Positions 53,992 through 61,688 of a stretch of 64,000 nucleotides of DNA are shown here, in pieces. The notes below the pieces were generated by a model. That model did not search any database. It was not told the DNA's origin and worked only from the letters and a program-made list of their open reading frames with translations. This stretch comes from JB111 sp049856295 (GTDB lineage Bacteria; Actinomycetota; Actinomycetes; Actinomycetales; Actinomycetaceae): NCBI RefSeq assembly GCF_049856295.1, contig NZ_JBNDMZ010000006.1:186001-250000 (forward strand), read 5' to 3'. Positions within the stretch are counted from its first letter, which is position 1. Each line of letters begins with the position of its first letter. The position numbers were made by a program, and so were the translations under genes.

Positions 53992-55098
53992 TCAGCCCAG
54001 CGCCTCGACGACGTGGTCGATGCACGCCGTGAGGGCCTCGACGTCCGCGAGCGGCACGGCGGGGAACAGGCCGAACCGCAACTGGTTGCGCCCGAGCTTG
54101 CGGTAGGGCTCGACGTCGACCACCCCGTGCTCCCGCAGCACCGCGGCGACCGCGGCGGCGTCGACCCCCTCGAGGTCGACGGTCGCGACGACGGGGGAGC
54201 GGTAGGCCTCCTCGACGAACGGCGCGGCCCACGATCGCTGCTCCGCCCACGCGTACACGTGCGCGGCGTTCTCGGCCGACCGCCCGGCGGACCACTCCAG
54301 CCCGCCGCGCTCGAGCATCCAGTCGAGCTGCTCGGCCAGCAGGACGAGAGTGGCGAGCGCGGGGGTGTTGACCGTCTGGTCCTTGCGCGAGCTCGCGAGC
54401 GCCGCGCCGAGGTCGAGGAACGCCGGCACCCAGCGGCTCGCCGTCAGCTCCTCGACCCGCGCCACCGCGGCGGGGGAGAGGGTGGCGACCCACAGGCCGC
54501 CGTCGCCCCCGAACGCCTTCTGCGGCGCGAAGTAGTAGGCGTCGGTCGCGGCGAGGTCGACCGGGACCGCGCCGGCGGCCGACGTGGCGTCGACCAGCGT
54601 GAGCGCGTCCGCCCCACCGATCCGCTCGACCGGGGCGAGGGCGCCGGTCGACGTCTCGTTGTGCGGGTACGCGTGGGCGTCCACGCCCTCGACGGCGGAC
54701 AGGCGCGCGATGGACCCTGGTGCTGCCTCGACCCGCACGCTGGGGGCGAGGAACGGCGCGCGGTCCGTGACGGTCGCGAACTTGCTCGAGAACTCGCCGT
54801 GCACCGCGTGCTGGGCGCGCTCGCGCACGAGGCAGAAGGCGGCCGCGTCCCAGAACGCCGTCGACCCGCCGTTGCCGAGGACGACCTCGTAGCCGTCCGG
54901 GAGCCCGAGCAGCTCCGCGACCCCCGAGCGCACCCGCGAGACGAGGCGCTCGACCGGCGCCTGCCGGTGCGAGGTGCCGAGCACGCCGGTCCCGGCGGCG
55001 GTCAGCGCCGCGAGCTGGCCGGCCCGGACCCGGGTGGGGCCGGAGCCGAAGCGCCCGTCGGCGGGCAGGAGGTGGGAAGGGATCGTCACGTCGGCCAC
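53992..55098 (-). CDS. serC: Phosphoserine aminotransferase
   Basis: A 368-residue class V, PLP-dependent aminotransferase that converts 3-phosphohydroxypyruvate and glutamate to phosphoserine in serine synthesis. The PLP lysine is in YYFAPQKAFGGDGGLWV near residue 195. Landmarks are RFGSGPTRVRAGQLAAL at the start, TSHRQAPVERLVSRVRSGV, GNGGSTAFWDAAAFCLV, and PHNETSTGALAPV for phosphate and substrate contacts. This is the actinobacterial SerC type. The frame is open upstream, but the GTG at 55098 gives the expected N-terminus. It is monocistronic and divergent from the DtxR-type gene. Confidence 0.92.
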   Translation of the reverse strand: MADVTIPSHLLPADGRFGSGPTRVRAGQLAALTAAGTGVLGTSHRQAPVERLVSRVRSGVAELLGLPDGYEVVLGNGGSTAFWDAAAFCLVRERAQHAVHGEFSSKFATVTDRAPFLAPSVRVEAAPGSIARLSAVEGVDAHAYPHNETSTGALAPVERIGGADALTLVDATSAAGAVPVDLAATDAYYFAPQKAFGGDGGLWVATLSPAAVARVEELTASRWVPAFLDLGAALASSRKDQTVNTPALATLVLLAEQLDWMLERGGLEWSAGRSAENAAHVYAWAEQRSWAAPFVEEAYRSPVVATVDLEGVDAAAVAAVLREHGVVDVEPYRKLGRNQLRFGLFPAVPLADVEALTACIDHVVEALG

Positions 55099-55215
55099 CG
55101 GTCGATCATCCCACCGCAGCAGGGCCGAGGCTCCGGGCGTCCGCCGCCCGTGACCAGGCGACCGTCGCTCGTGGCCGGGCGTCTGCCGACCGGGTCGGAT
55201 GTCGGGCCGGGCGGG

Positions 55216-55221
55216 TAAGGT
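55216..55221 (+). promoter_or_regulatory. -10-like TAAGGT upstream of the DtxR-family gene
   Basis: TAAGGT lies about 68 nt before the ATG at 55289. No clear DtxR box was found overlapping it. Confidence 0.35.
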
Positions 55222-55288
55222 CGAGGGTGTGCCCGGAGCGGGCACGCGGGGCAGCTGCCCCGCCACGTCCTCGTGCACCGGAGACACC

Positions 55289-55966
55289 ATGAGCGATCTC
55301 ATCGACACCACCGAGATGTATCTCAAGGCTGTCGTCGAGATGGAGGAGGAGGGCGTCCCGCCGCTGCGGGCGCGCATCGCCGAGCGGCTCGGTCACTCGG
55401 GCCCCACGGTCTCGCAGACCGTCAGCCGCATGGAGCGCGACGGCCTGCTCCACCTCAGCCCCTCCCGCGAGGTCGAGCTCACCACGGAGGGCCGCGACGC
55501 CGCCGTGCAGGTCATGCGCCGCCACCGCCTCGCCGAACGGCTCCTCGTCGACGTCGTCGGTCTCGACTGGGCGTTCGTCCACGAGGAGGCCTGCCGCTGG
55601 GAGCACGTGATGTCCGGACGGGTCGAGGAGCGCCTCGTCGACCTGCTGGGCGACCCGACCAACGACCCCTACGGCAACCCGATCCCGGGCACGGACGCCC
55701 CGGCGGCGGACCCGGGCATGACCTCGCTGTCCGAGGCGGTCGCCGACCTGCAGGACGGCGAGAGCCGCGAGCTCACCCTTGTACGCATCGGCGAGCCGCT
55801 CCAGGTGCACACCGGACTGCTGGCCGACATGCGCAGCGGCGGCCTGCTCCCCGGGGCGTCGATCACGGTCACGCGCCGGGACGACGTGCTCGAGCTCGAC
55901 GCCGGGCAGGAGCTCGTGCTCGAGATGACGCCGGCCGACGGTCGTCACCTCGCCGTCGTCGCCTGA
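55289..55966 (+). CDS. DtxR/IdeR-family metal-dependent transcriptional regulator
   Basis: A 225-residue repressor. The N-terminal winged helix (DTTEMYLKAVVEMEEEGVPPLRARIAERLGHSGPTVSQTVSRMERDGLLHL) matches IdeR/DtxR closely. The metal-binding and dimerisation domain has RHRLAERLLVDVVGLDWAFVHEEACRWEHVMS, including the expected His, Glu and Cys ligands. The C-terminal about 85 residues form the SH3-like domain (FeoA-like). It controls iron uptake, storage and oxidative stress genes with Fe2+ as corepressor. The frame is open upstream to 55199, but the ATG at 55289 was chosen because the preceding residues do not resemble the family. Confidence 0.92.
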   Translation: MSDLIDTTEMYLKAVVEMEEEGVPPLRARIAERLGHSGPTVSQTVSRMERDGLLHLSPSREVELTTEGRDAAVQVMRRHRLAERLLVDVVGLDWAFVHEEACRWEHVMSGRVEERLVDLLGDPTNDPYGNPIPGTDAPAADPGMTSLSEAVADLQDGESRELTLVRIGEPLQVHTGLLADMRSGGLLPGASITVTRRDDVLELDAGQELVLEMTPADGRHLAVVA

Positions 55967-56234
55967 CGCCTCCGCGCGACGAACGGCCCCGACGAGCCGC
56001 TCCCGCCCCGCCCCCGGGCGTGTCTCCCGCCCCGGCGCCGGGCGTGTCCTCGGCCCGCGCAGGTCACGGCCGATGTGGTTCCGTGACCTTCGGGTCCGCC
56101 CCAAGGGCGGGTCAAACCCTCAGGTGGCCGGGGTGTGGACAGAGCGTGACGGCGCGATCTCCCGCACGATTCCGCGGAATTCCGGCACCTGACCGGGGCC
56201 GCGTGTCCATTCCGTGACGTTCCACACAGTGTCG

Positions 56235-56250
56235 TTACCGAGGTGTGACT
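56235..56250 (+). promoter_or_regulatory. Candidate MtrA-type direct repeat
   Basis: GTTAC-N6-GTGAC overlaps the proposed -35. The MtrA response regulator of actinobacteria recognises GTnAC-type repeats and controls many NlpC/P60 and rpf genes. The assignment is inference from motif and target type. Confidence 0.35.
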
Positions 56251-56274
56251 TTTGGTCTCGGAATGGTTACTGTC
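56247..56274 (+). promoter_or_regulatory. Candidate promoter of the NlpC/P60 genes
   Basis: TGACTT (56247-56252), a 16-bp spacer and TACTGT (56269-56274). Transcription would start just before the riboswitch. Confidence 0.45.
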
Positions 56275-56312
56275 CTACCCGTGCCTCCCGCTGGGGGCGC
56301 ACCCGGACGGAC

Positions 56313-56475
56313 TTCGAGCCCTGTCGCCGCCCCGGGTAGGTGCGAACCACCGCGGCAGGGGCGGGGGAACCAGGTAGTACGGCCGGGCGACCGGTCTTGG
56401 GGTGAAGCGCGGCCTTCCGGGCTGCGCCGGACGCTCTCCCAGTCCGAACCCGACAGCTCACCCCGTAGAGGTCAC
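56313..56475 (+). ncRNA. ydaO/yuaA-type c-di-AMP riboswitch
   Basis: Recognisable conserved blocks are TCGAGCCCTGTCGCCGC at the 5' side, GGGGGAACCA, TTGGGGTGAAGCGCGG in the middle, and CGAACCCGACAGCTCACC followed by CCGTAGAGG at the 3' end. These are the diagnostic segments of the ydaO class. It directly precedes a cell-wall NlpC/P60 gene, the standard actinobacterial location. c-di-AMP binding normally turns expression off. Boundaries are approximate. Confidence 0.88.
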
Positions 56476-56492
56476 AGGAGAGGTCCCCCATC

Positions 56493-57278
56493 GTGCAGAG
56501 CACTACCCGCCGCACAACGCTCGCCGCCGTCTCGGCGTCGATCGTCGTCGCGGTCGCCGCCTCGTCGGCATCAGCGTCCCCCGCCCCCGAGTCGGCCGTC
56601 GACAAGACCCAGGGCACGTTCGCCTCGGTCACCGACGCGGTGGTTCCCACGAACGCCGCGCTGACCGTGGCCGCCGACGCGGCCTACGACGTCGAGACCG
56701 CGTCCGTCTTCGGCACCGCCGACGCCGCCCCGGCCCCCGAGCCGGAGCCCGCGCCCGAGCCGGTCGTCCGCGAGGACGAGGCCGCCACCCGCGACGCCGA
56801 GCGCGAGCAGGTCGCCGAGGAGCAGGCCGAGGTCGCCGAGGCGCCCGCCGCGGATGCCCCCGTCGCCGAGCAGGCGCCGGCCGAGGCCCCCGCCGTCGAG
56901 GCCGCCCCGGAGCCCGAGGCCCCGGCCGCCGCCCCGTCGGCCGCCGGCAGCTCGATCGTCGCCATCGCCCGCCAGTACGTCGGCGTCCCCTACGTGTGGG
57001 GCGGCACCTCGCCCAGCGGCTGGGACTGCTCCGGCTTCACCTCCTACGTGTTCGCCCAGGCCGGGATCTCGATCCCGCGCTCCTCGGCGGCCCAGCGCGG
57101 CGCCGGCCAGGTCGTCTCGGCCGCCGAGGCCCGCCCCGGCGACCTCGTCTGGTGGCCCGGCCACATCGGTATCTACACCGGCGACGGCAACCACATCGCG
57201 GCCCGCAACCCGGGCACGCCGACCCACGAGTCGCCGATCTACCGCGCGAACCCCACCTACATCCGAGTGGCGGGCTGA
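56493..57278 (+). CDS. Secreted NlpC/P60 peptidoglycan hydrolase, first copy
   Basis: A 261-residue secreted protein. A Thr/Arg start and signal peptide (LAAVSASIVVAVAASSASA) are followed by a domain of about 50 residues (TDAVVPTNAALTVAADAAYDVETASVFG) and a Glu/Pro/Ala-rich linker. The C-terminal NlpC/P60 domain starts at SIVAIARQYVGVPYVWGGTSPSGWDCSGF with nucleophile Cys near residue 179, the His in GHIGIYTGDGNHIAA, and a polar residue in the same segment as third member. It cleaves peptide cross-links of peptidoglycan for cell separation or growth. Expression is likely governed by the upstream c-di-AMP riboswitch. The start is a GTG with GGAGAGG upstream. Confidence 0.93.
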   Translation: MQSTTRRTTLAAVSASIVVAVAASSASASPAPESAVDKTQGTFASVTDAVVPTNAALTVAADAAYDVETASVFGTADAAPAPEPEPAPEPVVREDEAATRDAEREQVAEEQAEVAEAPAADAPVAEQAPAEAPAVEAAPEPEAPAAAPSAAGSSIVAIARQYVGVPYVWGGTSPSGWDCSGFTSYVFAQAGISIPRSSAAQRGAGQVVSAAEARPGDLVWWPGHIGIYTGDGNHIAARNPGTPTHESPIYRANPTYIRVAG

Positions 57279-57281
57279 TCC

Positions 57282-58088
57282 ATGACCACCACGTTCCAGG
57301 GTCTCCCCGCGCGCCGCACCGCCCTCGCGGCCGTCTCCGCCTCGATGATCGTCGCGGTCGCCGCGACCTCCGCCGCCGCCGACCCCGCGGTCGAGGCCGG
57401 CTCCAAGTCCACCGAGCGCATCTCGCAGGTCTCCGACCGCGTGGTCCCGACGAACGCCGCCCTGACGGTCGCCGCCGACGCCACGTACGACGTCGAGACC
57501 GCCAGCGTCTTCGGCACCGCCGACGCTGCCCCGGCCCCCGAGCCGGAGCCGGAGCCGGCCCCCGAGCCGGAGCCGGCCCCCGAGCCGGAGCCGGAGCCCG
57601 TCGAGCGCGAGGAGGCCGCGGCCTCCCGGACCGACGAGCGCGCGGAGGCGCCGGAGCCCGCCGTCGAGGAGGCGGCGCCGCAGGCCGAGACCCAGACCGA
57701 GGCGGCCACGCAGGCCGCCGCCGAGCCGGCCCCGGCCCCCGCGGCCAGCGCCTCGGGCAGCGCCGCGGTCTCGATCGCCCTCCAGTACCAGGGTGCGCCC
57801 TACGTCTGGGGCGGCACGAGCCCGTCCGGCTGGGACTGCATCGGTTTCGTCAGCTACGTCTACCGCCAGCTCGGCCACGAGGTCGGCAGCACGCCGGCCG
57901 CCGTGCTCTCCGCCGGCACCCGCGTGCCCGCCTCCGAGGCGCGTCCGGGCGACATCATCTACACGCCCGGCCACGTCGCCATCTACATCGGCGACGGACA
58001 GAACATCGGGGCCTGGAACGAGAGCATGGGCACCCGCGTGGGCCCGAACTCCTGGCTCGGCGCGCCGACCTACATCCGCGTCGGCTGA
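57282..58088 (+). CDS. Secreted NlpC/P60 peptidoglycan hydrolase, second copy
   Basis: A 268-residue paralogue of the preceding gene, 3 bp downstream and surely co-transcribed. It has the same layout: signal peptide (LAAVSASMIVAVAATSAAA), the shared segment VVPTNAALTVAADATYDVETASVFGTADAAP, a longer linker with PEPEPAPEPEPAPEPEPEP repeats, then the NlpC/P60 domain SIALQYQGAPYVWGGTSPSGWDCIGF with Cys near residue 186 and His in GHVAIYIGDGQNIGA. After the Cys, the usual SGF is IGF. Long nearly identical DNA stretches in the shared segment suggest recent duplication or gene conversion. A hairpin terminator follows. Confidence 0.92.
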   Translation: MTTTFQGLPARRTALAAVSASMIVAVAATSAAADPAVEAGSKSTERISQVSDRVVPTNAALTVAADATYDVETASVFGTADAAPAPEPEPEPAPEPEPAPEPEPEPVEREEAAASRTDERAEAPEPAVEEAAPQAETQTEAATQAAAEPAPAPAASASGSAAVSIALQYQGAPYVWGGTSPSGWDCIGFVSYVYRQLGHEVGSTPAAVLSAGTRVPASEARPGDIIYTPGHVAIYIGDGQNIGAWNESMGTRVGPNSWLGAPTYIRVG

Positions 58089-58108
58089 CACCACCGCACC
58101 ACCGACCT

Positions 58109-58139
58109 CGCCCCGTCCCGCCTCGAGCGGGGCGGGGCG
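58109..58139 (+). terminator. Terminator of the NlpC/P60 pair
   Basis: CGCCCCGTCCCGC pairs with GCGGGGCGGGGCG (one G-U pair) around a 5-nt loop, 20 nt after the stop. Confidence 0.65.
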
Positions 58140-58311
58140 TCGTCGTCGTGCCGTCGTCGTCGAGCTCGATGCCCGACGACGAACCCCGACGGCGAGGCCC
58201 GACCGCGCAGCGCACGGGAGATGCGCCCCCGTTCGTGACCTTGGTCCGGTCGCCGATCGCTCCTCAGGCGGCACAATGGTCCTGCACACGTCGCGAGGAA
58301 GGGTGAGTGCC

Positions 58312-59214
58312 ATGACGCAGGACATCGTCGTCGGTGTGGACGGCTCGGAGATCAGCCTCGGCGCCCTGGACTGGGCCGCCCATGTCGCCGCGGTCCGCGG
58401 GCTCGGGCTGCACATCGTCTGCGCGTACCGGCTCCCCAGCTACATGGCCGCCGGCCGCGCGGGCACCGTCGTCGTCGACGAGGCCAGCGTGCGGGAGGCC
58501 GCCCAGGCGGTCGTCGACGACGCCGCGGCCCGCGTGGCCCACCACGGCGTTCCCGTGCGCACCTCGGTCGACCCCGGGGACCCGTCGGGCGTGCTCATCG
58601 AGCTGTCGAAGGACGCGCGGGCGGTCGTGTGCGGGACGCGCGGGGGCGGCGGGTTCACCGACCGACTGCTCGGCGCCGTGCCGTCCGCGGTGCCCGCCCA
58701 CGCCCACAGCCCTGCCGTGGTCGTGCCCGCGCCGCGCGAGGAGCCGTTCGTGCCGATCCGGCGGATCGCCGTCGGCGTCGACGGCTCACCCTCCGCCCGC
58801 CTCGCGGTGACGGTGGCGCTCAACCTCGCCGAGTCCTTCGGGGCCGAGGTCCACGCCGTCGCCGCCGTCCCACTGACGGCCGGGGCGTCGGCGATGGCCT
58901 GGGTCCCCTCGACCGTCGACCACGAGGAGATCCTCGCGGACGTGCGTGCCTCGATCGACGAGGTCGTCGAGCCGCTCCTGGCCGGCCGGGACATCACCGT
59001 CCACCGCAGGGCCGTCGACGGGAACCCGGCGGCGGTCCTCGCCGAGGTTTCGGAGCAGGTGGACCTGCTCGCCGTCGGCAGCCGCGGGCGCGGCGGCTTC
59101 GCCGGACTCGTCCTCGGGTCCACCTCGCAGGCGGTCCTCGGGCACGCCAAGTGTCCCGTCATCGTCACGCCGTCCCGGGTGGAGGACGCGGGCCTGACCC
59201 CGGACCCGGCCTAG
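58312..59214 (+). CDS. Tandem-domain universal stress protein
   Basis: A 300-residue protein with two UspA domains. Domain 1 starts DIVVGVDGSEISLGALDWAAHVA and ends CGTRGGGGFTDRLLGAVPSAVPAHAHSPAVVV; domain 2 starts RIAVGVDGSPSARLAVTVALNLA and ends VGSRGRGGFAGLVLGSTSQAVLGHAKCPVIV. Both keep a G-x2-G-x9-G nucleotide motif, so ATP binding is likely. Such tandem Usp proteins are common in actinobacteria (mycobacterial dormancy-type). The ATG at 58312 has AGGAAGG at good spacing; an upstream in-frame GTG (58303) is too close. The 3' end lies in a 30-bp tandem repeat that carries the stop codon. Confidence 0.9.
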   Translation: MTQDIVVGVDGSEISLGALDWAAHVAAVRGLGLHIVCAYRLPSYMAAGRAGTVVVDEASVREAAQAVVDDAAARVAHHGVPVRTSVDPGDPSGVLIELSKDARAVVCGTRGGGGFTDRLLGAVPSAVPAHAHSPAVVVPAPREEPFVPIRRIAVGVDGSPSARLAVTVALNLAESFGAEVHAVAAVPLTAGASAMAWVPSTVDHEEILADVRASIDEVVEPLLAGRDITVHRRAVDGNPAAVLAEVSEQVDLLAVGSRGRGGFAGLVLGSTSQAVLGHAKCPVIVTPSRVEDAGLTPDPA

Positions 59215-59271
59215 CCGCGGGACCCGGCCCCGGACCCGGCCTAGCCGCGGGACCCGGCCCCGGACCAGGCC
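59201..59271. repeat. 30-bp tandem repeat (2.4 copies) over the UspA stop codon
   Basis: Exact units at 59201-59230 and 59231-59260 begin CGGACCCGGCCTAGCCGCGG, then a partial third copy. The TAG in each unit is in the reading frame of the Usp gene. Confidence 0.85.
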
Positions 59272-59336
59272 GATGCGCGGCGCGGTCCAGGGGCGCGCCG
59301 GCGGGGGACGACGGAACGGGCCTGGCTCAGCGTCCG

Positions 59337-60548
59337 TCAGGCCGCGAGCTCCACGAGCGCCGCGCGCAGGGCGTCGAGCGCGGCCTCGAGGTCGGCCTCG
59401 TCGATCGTCAGGGGAGGGGAGAGGCGCACGGTGGCGCCGTGCGTGTCCTTGGCCAGGACCCCGCGACGCGCGAGCGCGACGCAGAGGTCGTGCCCGTCGG
59501 CGCGCCGTCCGTCCACCGTGAGGCCGCCCGGCAGGTCGATCCCGGCCCACAGCCCGATGCGCCGCGCGCGGGCGAGCAGACCGTCGGCCACGAGCGCGTC
59601 GAGGCGGGCCCCCAGCAGCTCGCCGAGGCGGGTCGCCCGGGCCTGGATCGTGCCGTCCGCCAGCAGCTCGCACACGGCGATCCCCACCGCGCACGCGAGG
59701 GGGTTCCCGCCGAAGGTCGACCCGTGGCTGCCGGGGGTGAGGACGCCGAGCACGTCCGCACGGCCGACGACGGCGCTGACGGGCACGATCCCGCCGCCGA
59801 GCGCCTTGCCGAGCGTGGTGAGGTCCGCGCGGACCCCCTCGAGGTCCTGGGCGAGGGTGGCGCCGGTGCGGCCGAGGCCCGACTGGATCTCGTCGAGCAC
59901 GAGGAGCGCCCCTGCCTCCTCGGTGATCGAGCGGGCGGCCCGCAGGTAGCCGGCCGGCGGCACGACCACCCCGGCCTCGCCCTGGACCGGCTCGAGGAGC
60001 ACCGCGACCGTGTCGTCGTCGACCGCGTCCGCCAGCTCCTCGGCGTCCCCGAACGGGACGTGGCGGAAGCCCGGCGTGTACGGGCCGTAGCCCTCCCTGG
60101 CGTCGGGGTCCGTGGAGAACGAGACGATCGTCGTCGTCCGGCCGTGGAAGTTGCCGTCGGCCACGACGATCGTCGCCCGCTCCGCCGGGACGCCACGGAC
60201 CTGCGCGCCCCACCGACGGGCCACCTTGATCGCCGACTCGACCGCCTCGGCCCCGGTGTTCATCGGCAGCAGCATCTCGGTGGACGTCAGGTCCGTGGCG
60301 GCCGCCGCGAACGGCTCGAGCAGGTCGTGGTCGAACGCCCGGGAGACCAGGGTCGAGCGACCCAGCTGGGCGCGGGCCGCCGCGACGAGGTCCGGGTGCC
60401 GGTGCCCGAAGTTGAGTGCCGAGTAGCCCGCGAGGAGGTCGAGGTACCGCGCCCCGTCCGCGTCCTCGACCCAGGCACCCTCCGCGCGCACCACCGTCAC
60501 CGGCAGCGGGGCGTAGTTCCGGGCCAGCCGGGAGGCGGGGGCGGGCAC
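59337..60548 (-). CDS. rocD: Ornithine aminotransferase-like class III aminotransferase
   Basis: A 403-residue PLP-dependent enzyme. The fold-type I landmarks are YLDLLAGYSALNFGHRHPDLVAAARAQL, MNTGAEAVESAIKVARRWG, ILLEPVQGEAGVVVPPAGYLRAAR, LLVLDEIQSGLGRTG and the PLP lysine in LTTLGKALGGGIVPVSAVVG near residue 248. HGSTFGGNPLACAV follows. These match ornithine-oxo-acid transaminase best (LLAGYSALNFGH and DEIQSGLGRTG); acetylornithine aminotransferase is the closest alternative. It would convert ornithine to glutamate-semialdehyde in arginine breakdown or proline formation. The GTG at 60548 is 2 bp after the SRPBCC stop, so they are co-transcribed. Confidence 0.85.
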   Translation of the reverse strand: MPAPASRLARNYAPLPVTVVRAEGAWVEDADGARYLDLLAGYSALNFGHRHPDLVAAARAQLGRSTLVSRAFDHDLLEPFAAAATDLTSTEMLLPMNTGAEAVESAIKVARRWGAQVRGVPAERATIVVADGNFHGRTTTIVSFSTDPDAREGYGPYTPGFRHVPFGDAEELADAVDDDTVAVLLEPVQGEAGVVVPPAGYLRAARSITEEAGALLVLDEIQSGLGRTGATLAQDLEGVRADLTTLGKALGGGIVPVSAVVGRADVLGVLTPGSHGSTFGGNPLACAVGIAVCELLADGTIQARATRLGELLGARLDALVADGLLARARRIGLWAGIDLPGGLTVDGRRADGHDLCVALARRGVLAKDTHGATVRLSPPLTIDEADLEAALDALRAALVELAA

Positions 60549-60550
60549 GG

Positions 60551-61198
60551 TCAGACCTCGGCGGCCCGCGCCGCGACCGGGGTGGCCGGCTCCGGATCCT
60601 CCGCGCCGTCCGGCACCGGCAGCGGCTCGGACGGCGGCAACGTCCGCGCGGAGGGGCTGATCCCGGGCGCCCCGGCGACCGGCGGGGCGCCCTCGTCGAC
60701 GTCCGGCGCGGGGGTCAGCGCCGCCTCGACCTCGAGCAGCTCGAGCCCGCGCTCGAGGACCTCGGCCGGGATCGCCGGCATGGGGACGCCGATCGACGCG
60801 AGCGCCTCCGGCGAGGCGTCGCCCCAGTGGTAGGTCAGCCGGACGCGGGTGCGCGTGCCGCCCGGCCGCACGGCGGTGAGGTCGTAGCGCCAGCCCCAGC
60901 CGAGGCGACGATCCGGCGCGTTGACGATCCAGCCGATCGACCGTCCGGGGATGAAGTCGCTGACGGTGTTGACCGTCACGTAGTGGGCGCCCTCCTGGCC
61001 GTGCTGCATGTCCATCGTGAACTGGTCCCCGAGGGCCTCGATCGGCCGCGGCGAGCGCGCCCCGCGGAGCATGTCGCTGGCGTCGGCCGCCACGTGGAGG
61101 GCGGGCACGGACAGGACGCGCCAGATCGCGTCGATCGGTGTGTCCAGGACCTTCTCGATCACGAGCGCGGTCGGCGTCGTCGAGACGGTTGCGATCAT
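60551..61198 (-). CDS. SRPBCC (START-like) domain protein
   Basis: A 215-residue protein. Residues 1-155 form a SRPBCC/polyketide-cyclase-like helix-grip fold: IEKVLDTPIDAIWRVLSVP at the start, FIPGRSIGWIVNAPDRRLGWGWRYDLTAV and TRVRLTYHWGDASPEALASIG in the middle, then a long C-terminal helix (PAEVLERGLELLEVEAAL). The last about 55 residues are Pro/Glu/Ala-rich and probably disordered. Such proteins bind hydrophobic ligands. It is the first gene of a two-gene unit with the ornithine aminotransferase-like gene; a functional link is not clear. The ATG at 61198 lacks a strong SD. Confidence 0.82.
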   Translation of the reverse strand: MIATVSTTPTALVIEKVLDTPIDAIWRVLSVPALHVAADASDMLRGARSPRPIEALGDQFTMDMQHGQEGAHYVTVNTVSDFIPGRSIGWIVNAPDRRLGWGWRYDLTAVRPGGTRTRVRLTYHWGDASPEALASIGVPMPAIPAEVLERGLELLEVEAALTPAPDVDEGAPPVAGAPGISPSARTLPPSEPLPVPDGAEDPEPATPVAARAAEV

Positions 61199-61321
61199 CG
61201 GTGCCCCCGATCGTCGTGGCGCGACGTTGCGCCTGACGTGAAGCCTGCCACACGGGATGCCGTTCCGTCAGTCCGGGCCGCCATGTGGTCGGTCCGCGCG
61301 GGGCGGGCGGCCCGGGCGCGA

Positions 61322-61327
61322 TAAACT
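61322..61327 (+). promoter_or_regulatory. -10-like TAAACT of the tRNA-Arg gene
   Basis: TAAACT lies 14 nt before the tRNA 5' end, in very GC-rich surroundings. Confidence 0.5.
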
Positions 61328-61341
61328 TGGCGGGCCTTCTG

Positions 61342-61414
61342 GCCTTCGTAGCTCAGGGGATAGAGCACCGCTCTCCTAAAGCGGGTGTCGGCGGTTCGAA
61401 TCCGCCCGAGGGCA
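61342..61414 (+). tRNA. tRNA-Arg (anticodon CCT)
   Basis: Acceptor GCCTTCG pairs with CGAGGGC (one T-G), D-arm GCTC/GAGC, anticodon stem CCGCT/AGCGG with loop CTCCTAA giving CCT (reads AGG), T-arm GGCGG-TTCGAAT-CCGCC, discriminator A. CCA is not encoded (CGA follows), unlike in tRNA-Thr. Confidence 0.96.
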
Positions 61415-61495
61415 CGAGCGCCGCGGCGCCGACGTGACGCGCACGACCTTCAGGGGCTTGCGCGGACCGGTCGACGTCGGCAGAATGGGTGCTCG

Positions 61496-61537
61496 ACGGA
61501 GCGTGACGCCTGCCCCCCCCTGCGCGTCACGCTCCGT
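61496..61537 (+). terminator. Terminator after tRNA-Arg
   Basis: ACGGAGCGTGACGC pairs perfectly with its complement (14 bp) around a 14-nt C-rich loop; TCT follows. Confidence 0.6.
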
Positions 61538-61676
61538 TCTCATGTCCGCACCCTGCGAGGTCCCGACGACGAGACTCGTGGCGAGGATCCGTGCGGCGCC
61601 CGGGCCGCACGACGTCGCGGCACGACATCTCCGGCGGTGTGCGCCCGTGCTCCGCGCCCCACGCCGGTGCCCCGCC

Positions 61677-61682
61677 TACCCT
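61677..61682 (+). promoter_or_regulatory. -10-like TACCCT for a leaderless helicase-like transcript
   Basis: TACCCT ends 6 nt before the ATG at 61689, with no SD. Confidence 0.5.
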
Positions 61683-61688
61683 GGTGGG

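Larger units (their letters stand above)
55967..56492. other. 526-bp regulatory leader of the NlpC/P60 genes
   Basis: It contains a promoter, a possible MtrA-type direct repeat and a ydaO-type riboswitch, each listed separately. TTCCGTGAC followed by C/G-TTC occurs twice (near 56080 and 56211). No protein-coding gene was seen. Confidence 0.6.

Noticed and set aside
59201..59271. CRISPR-like array
   Set aside because: Adjacent 30-bp units without spacers; a simple tandem repeat.
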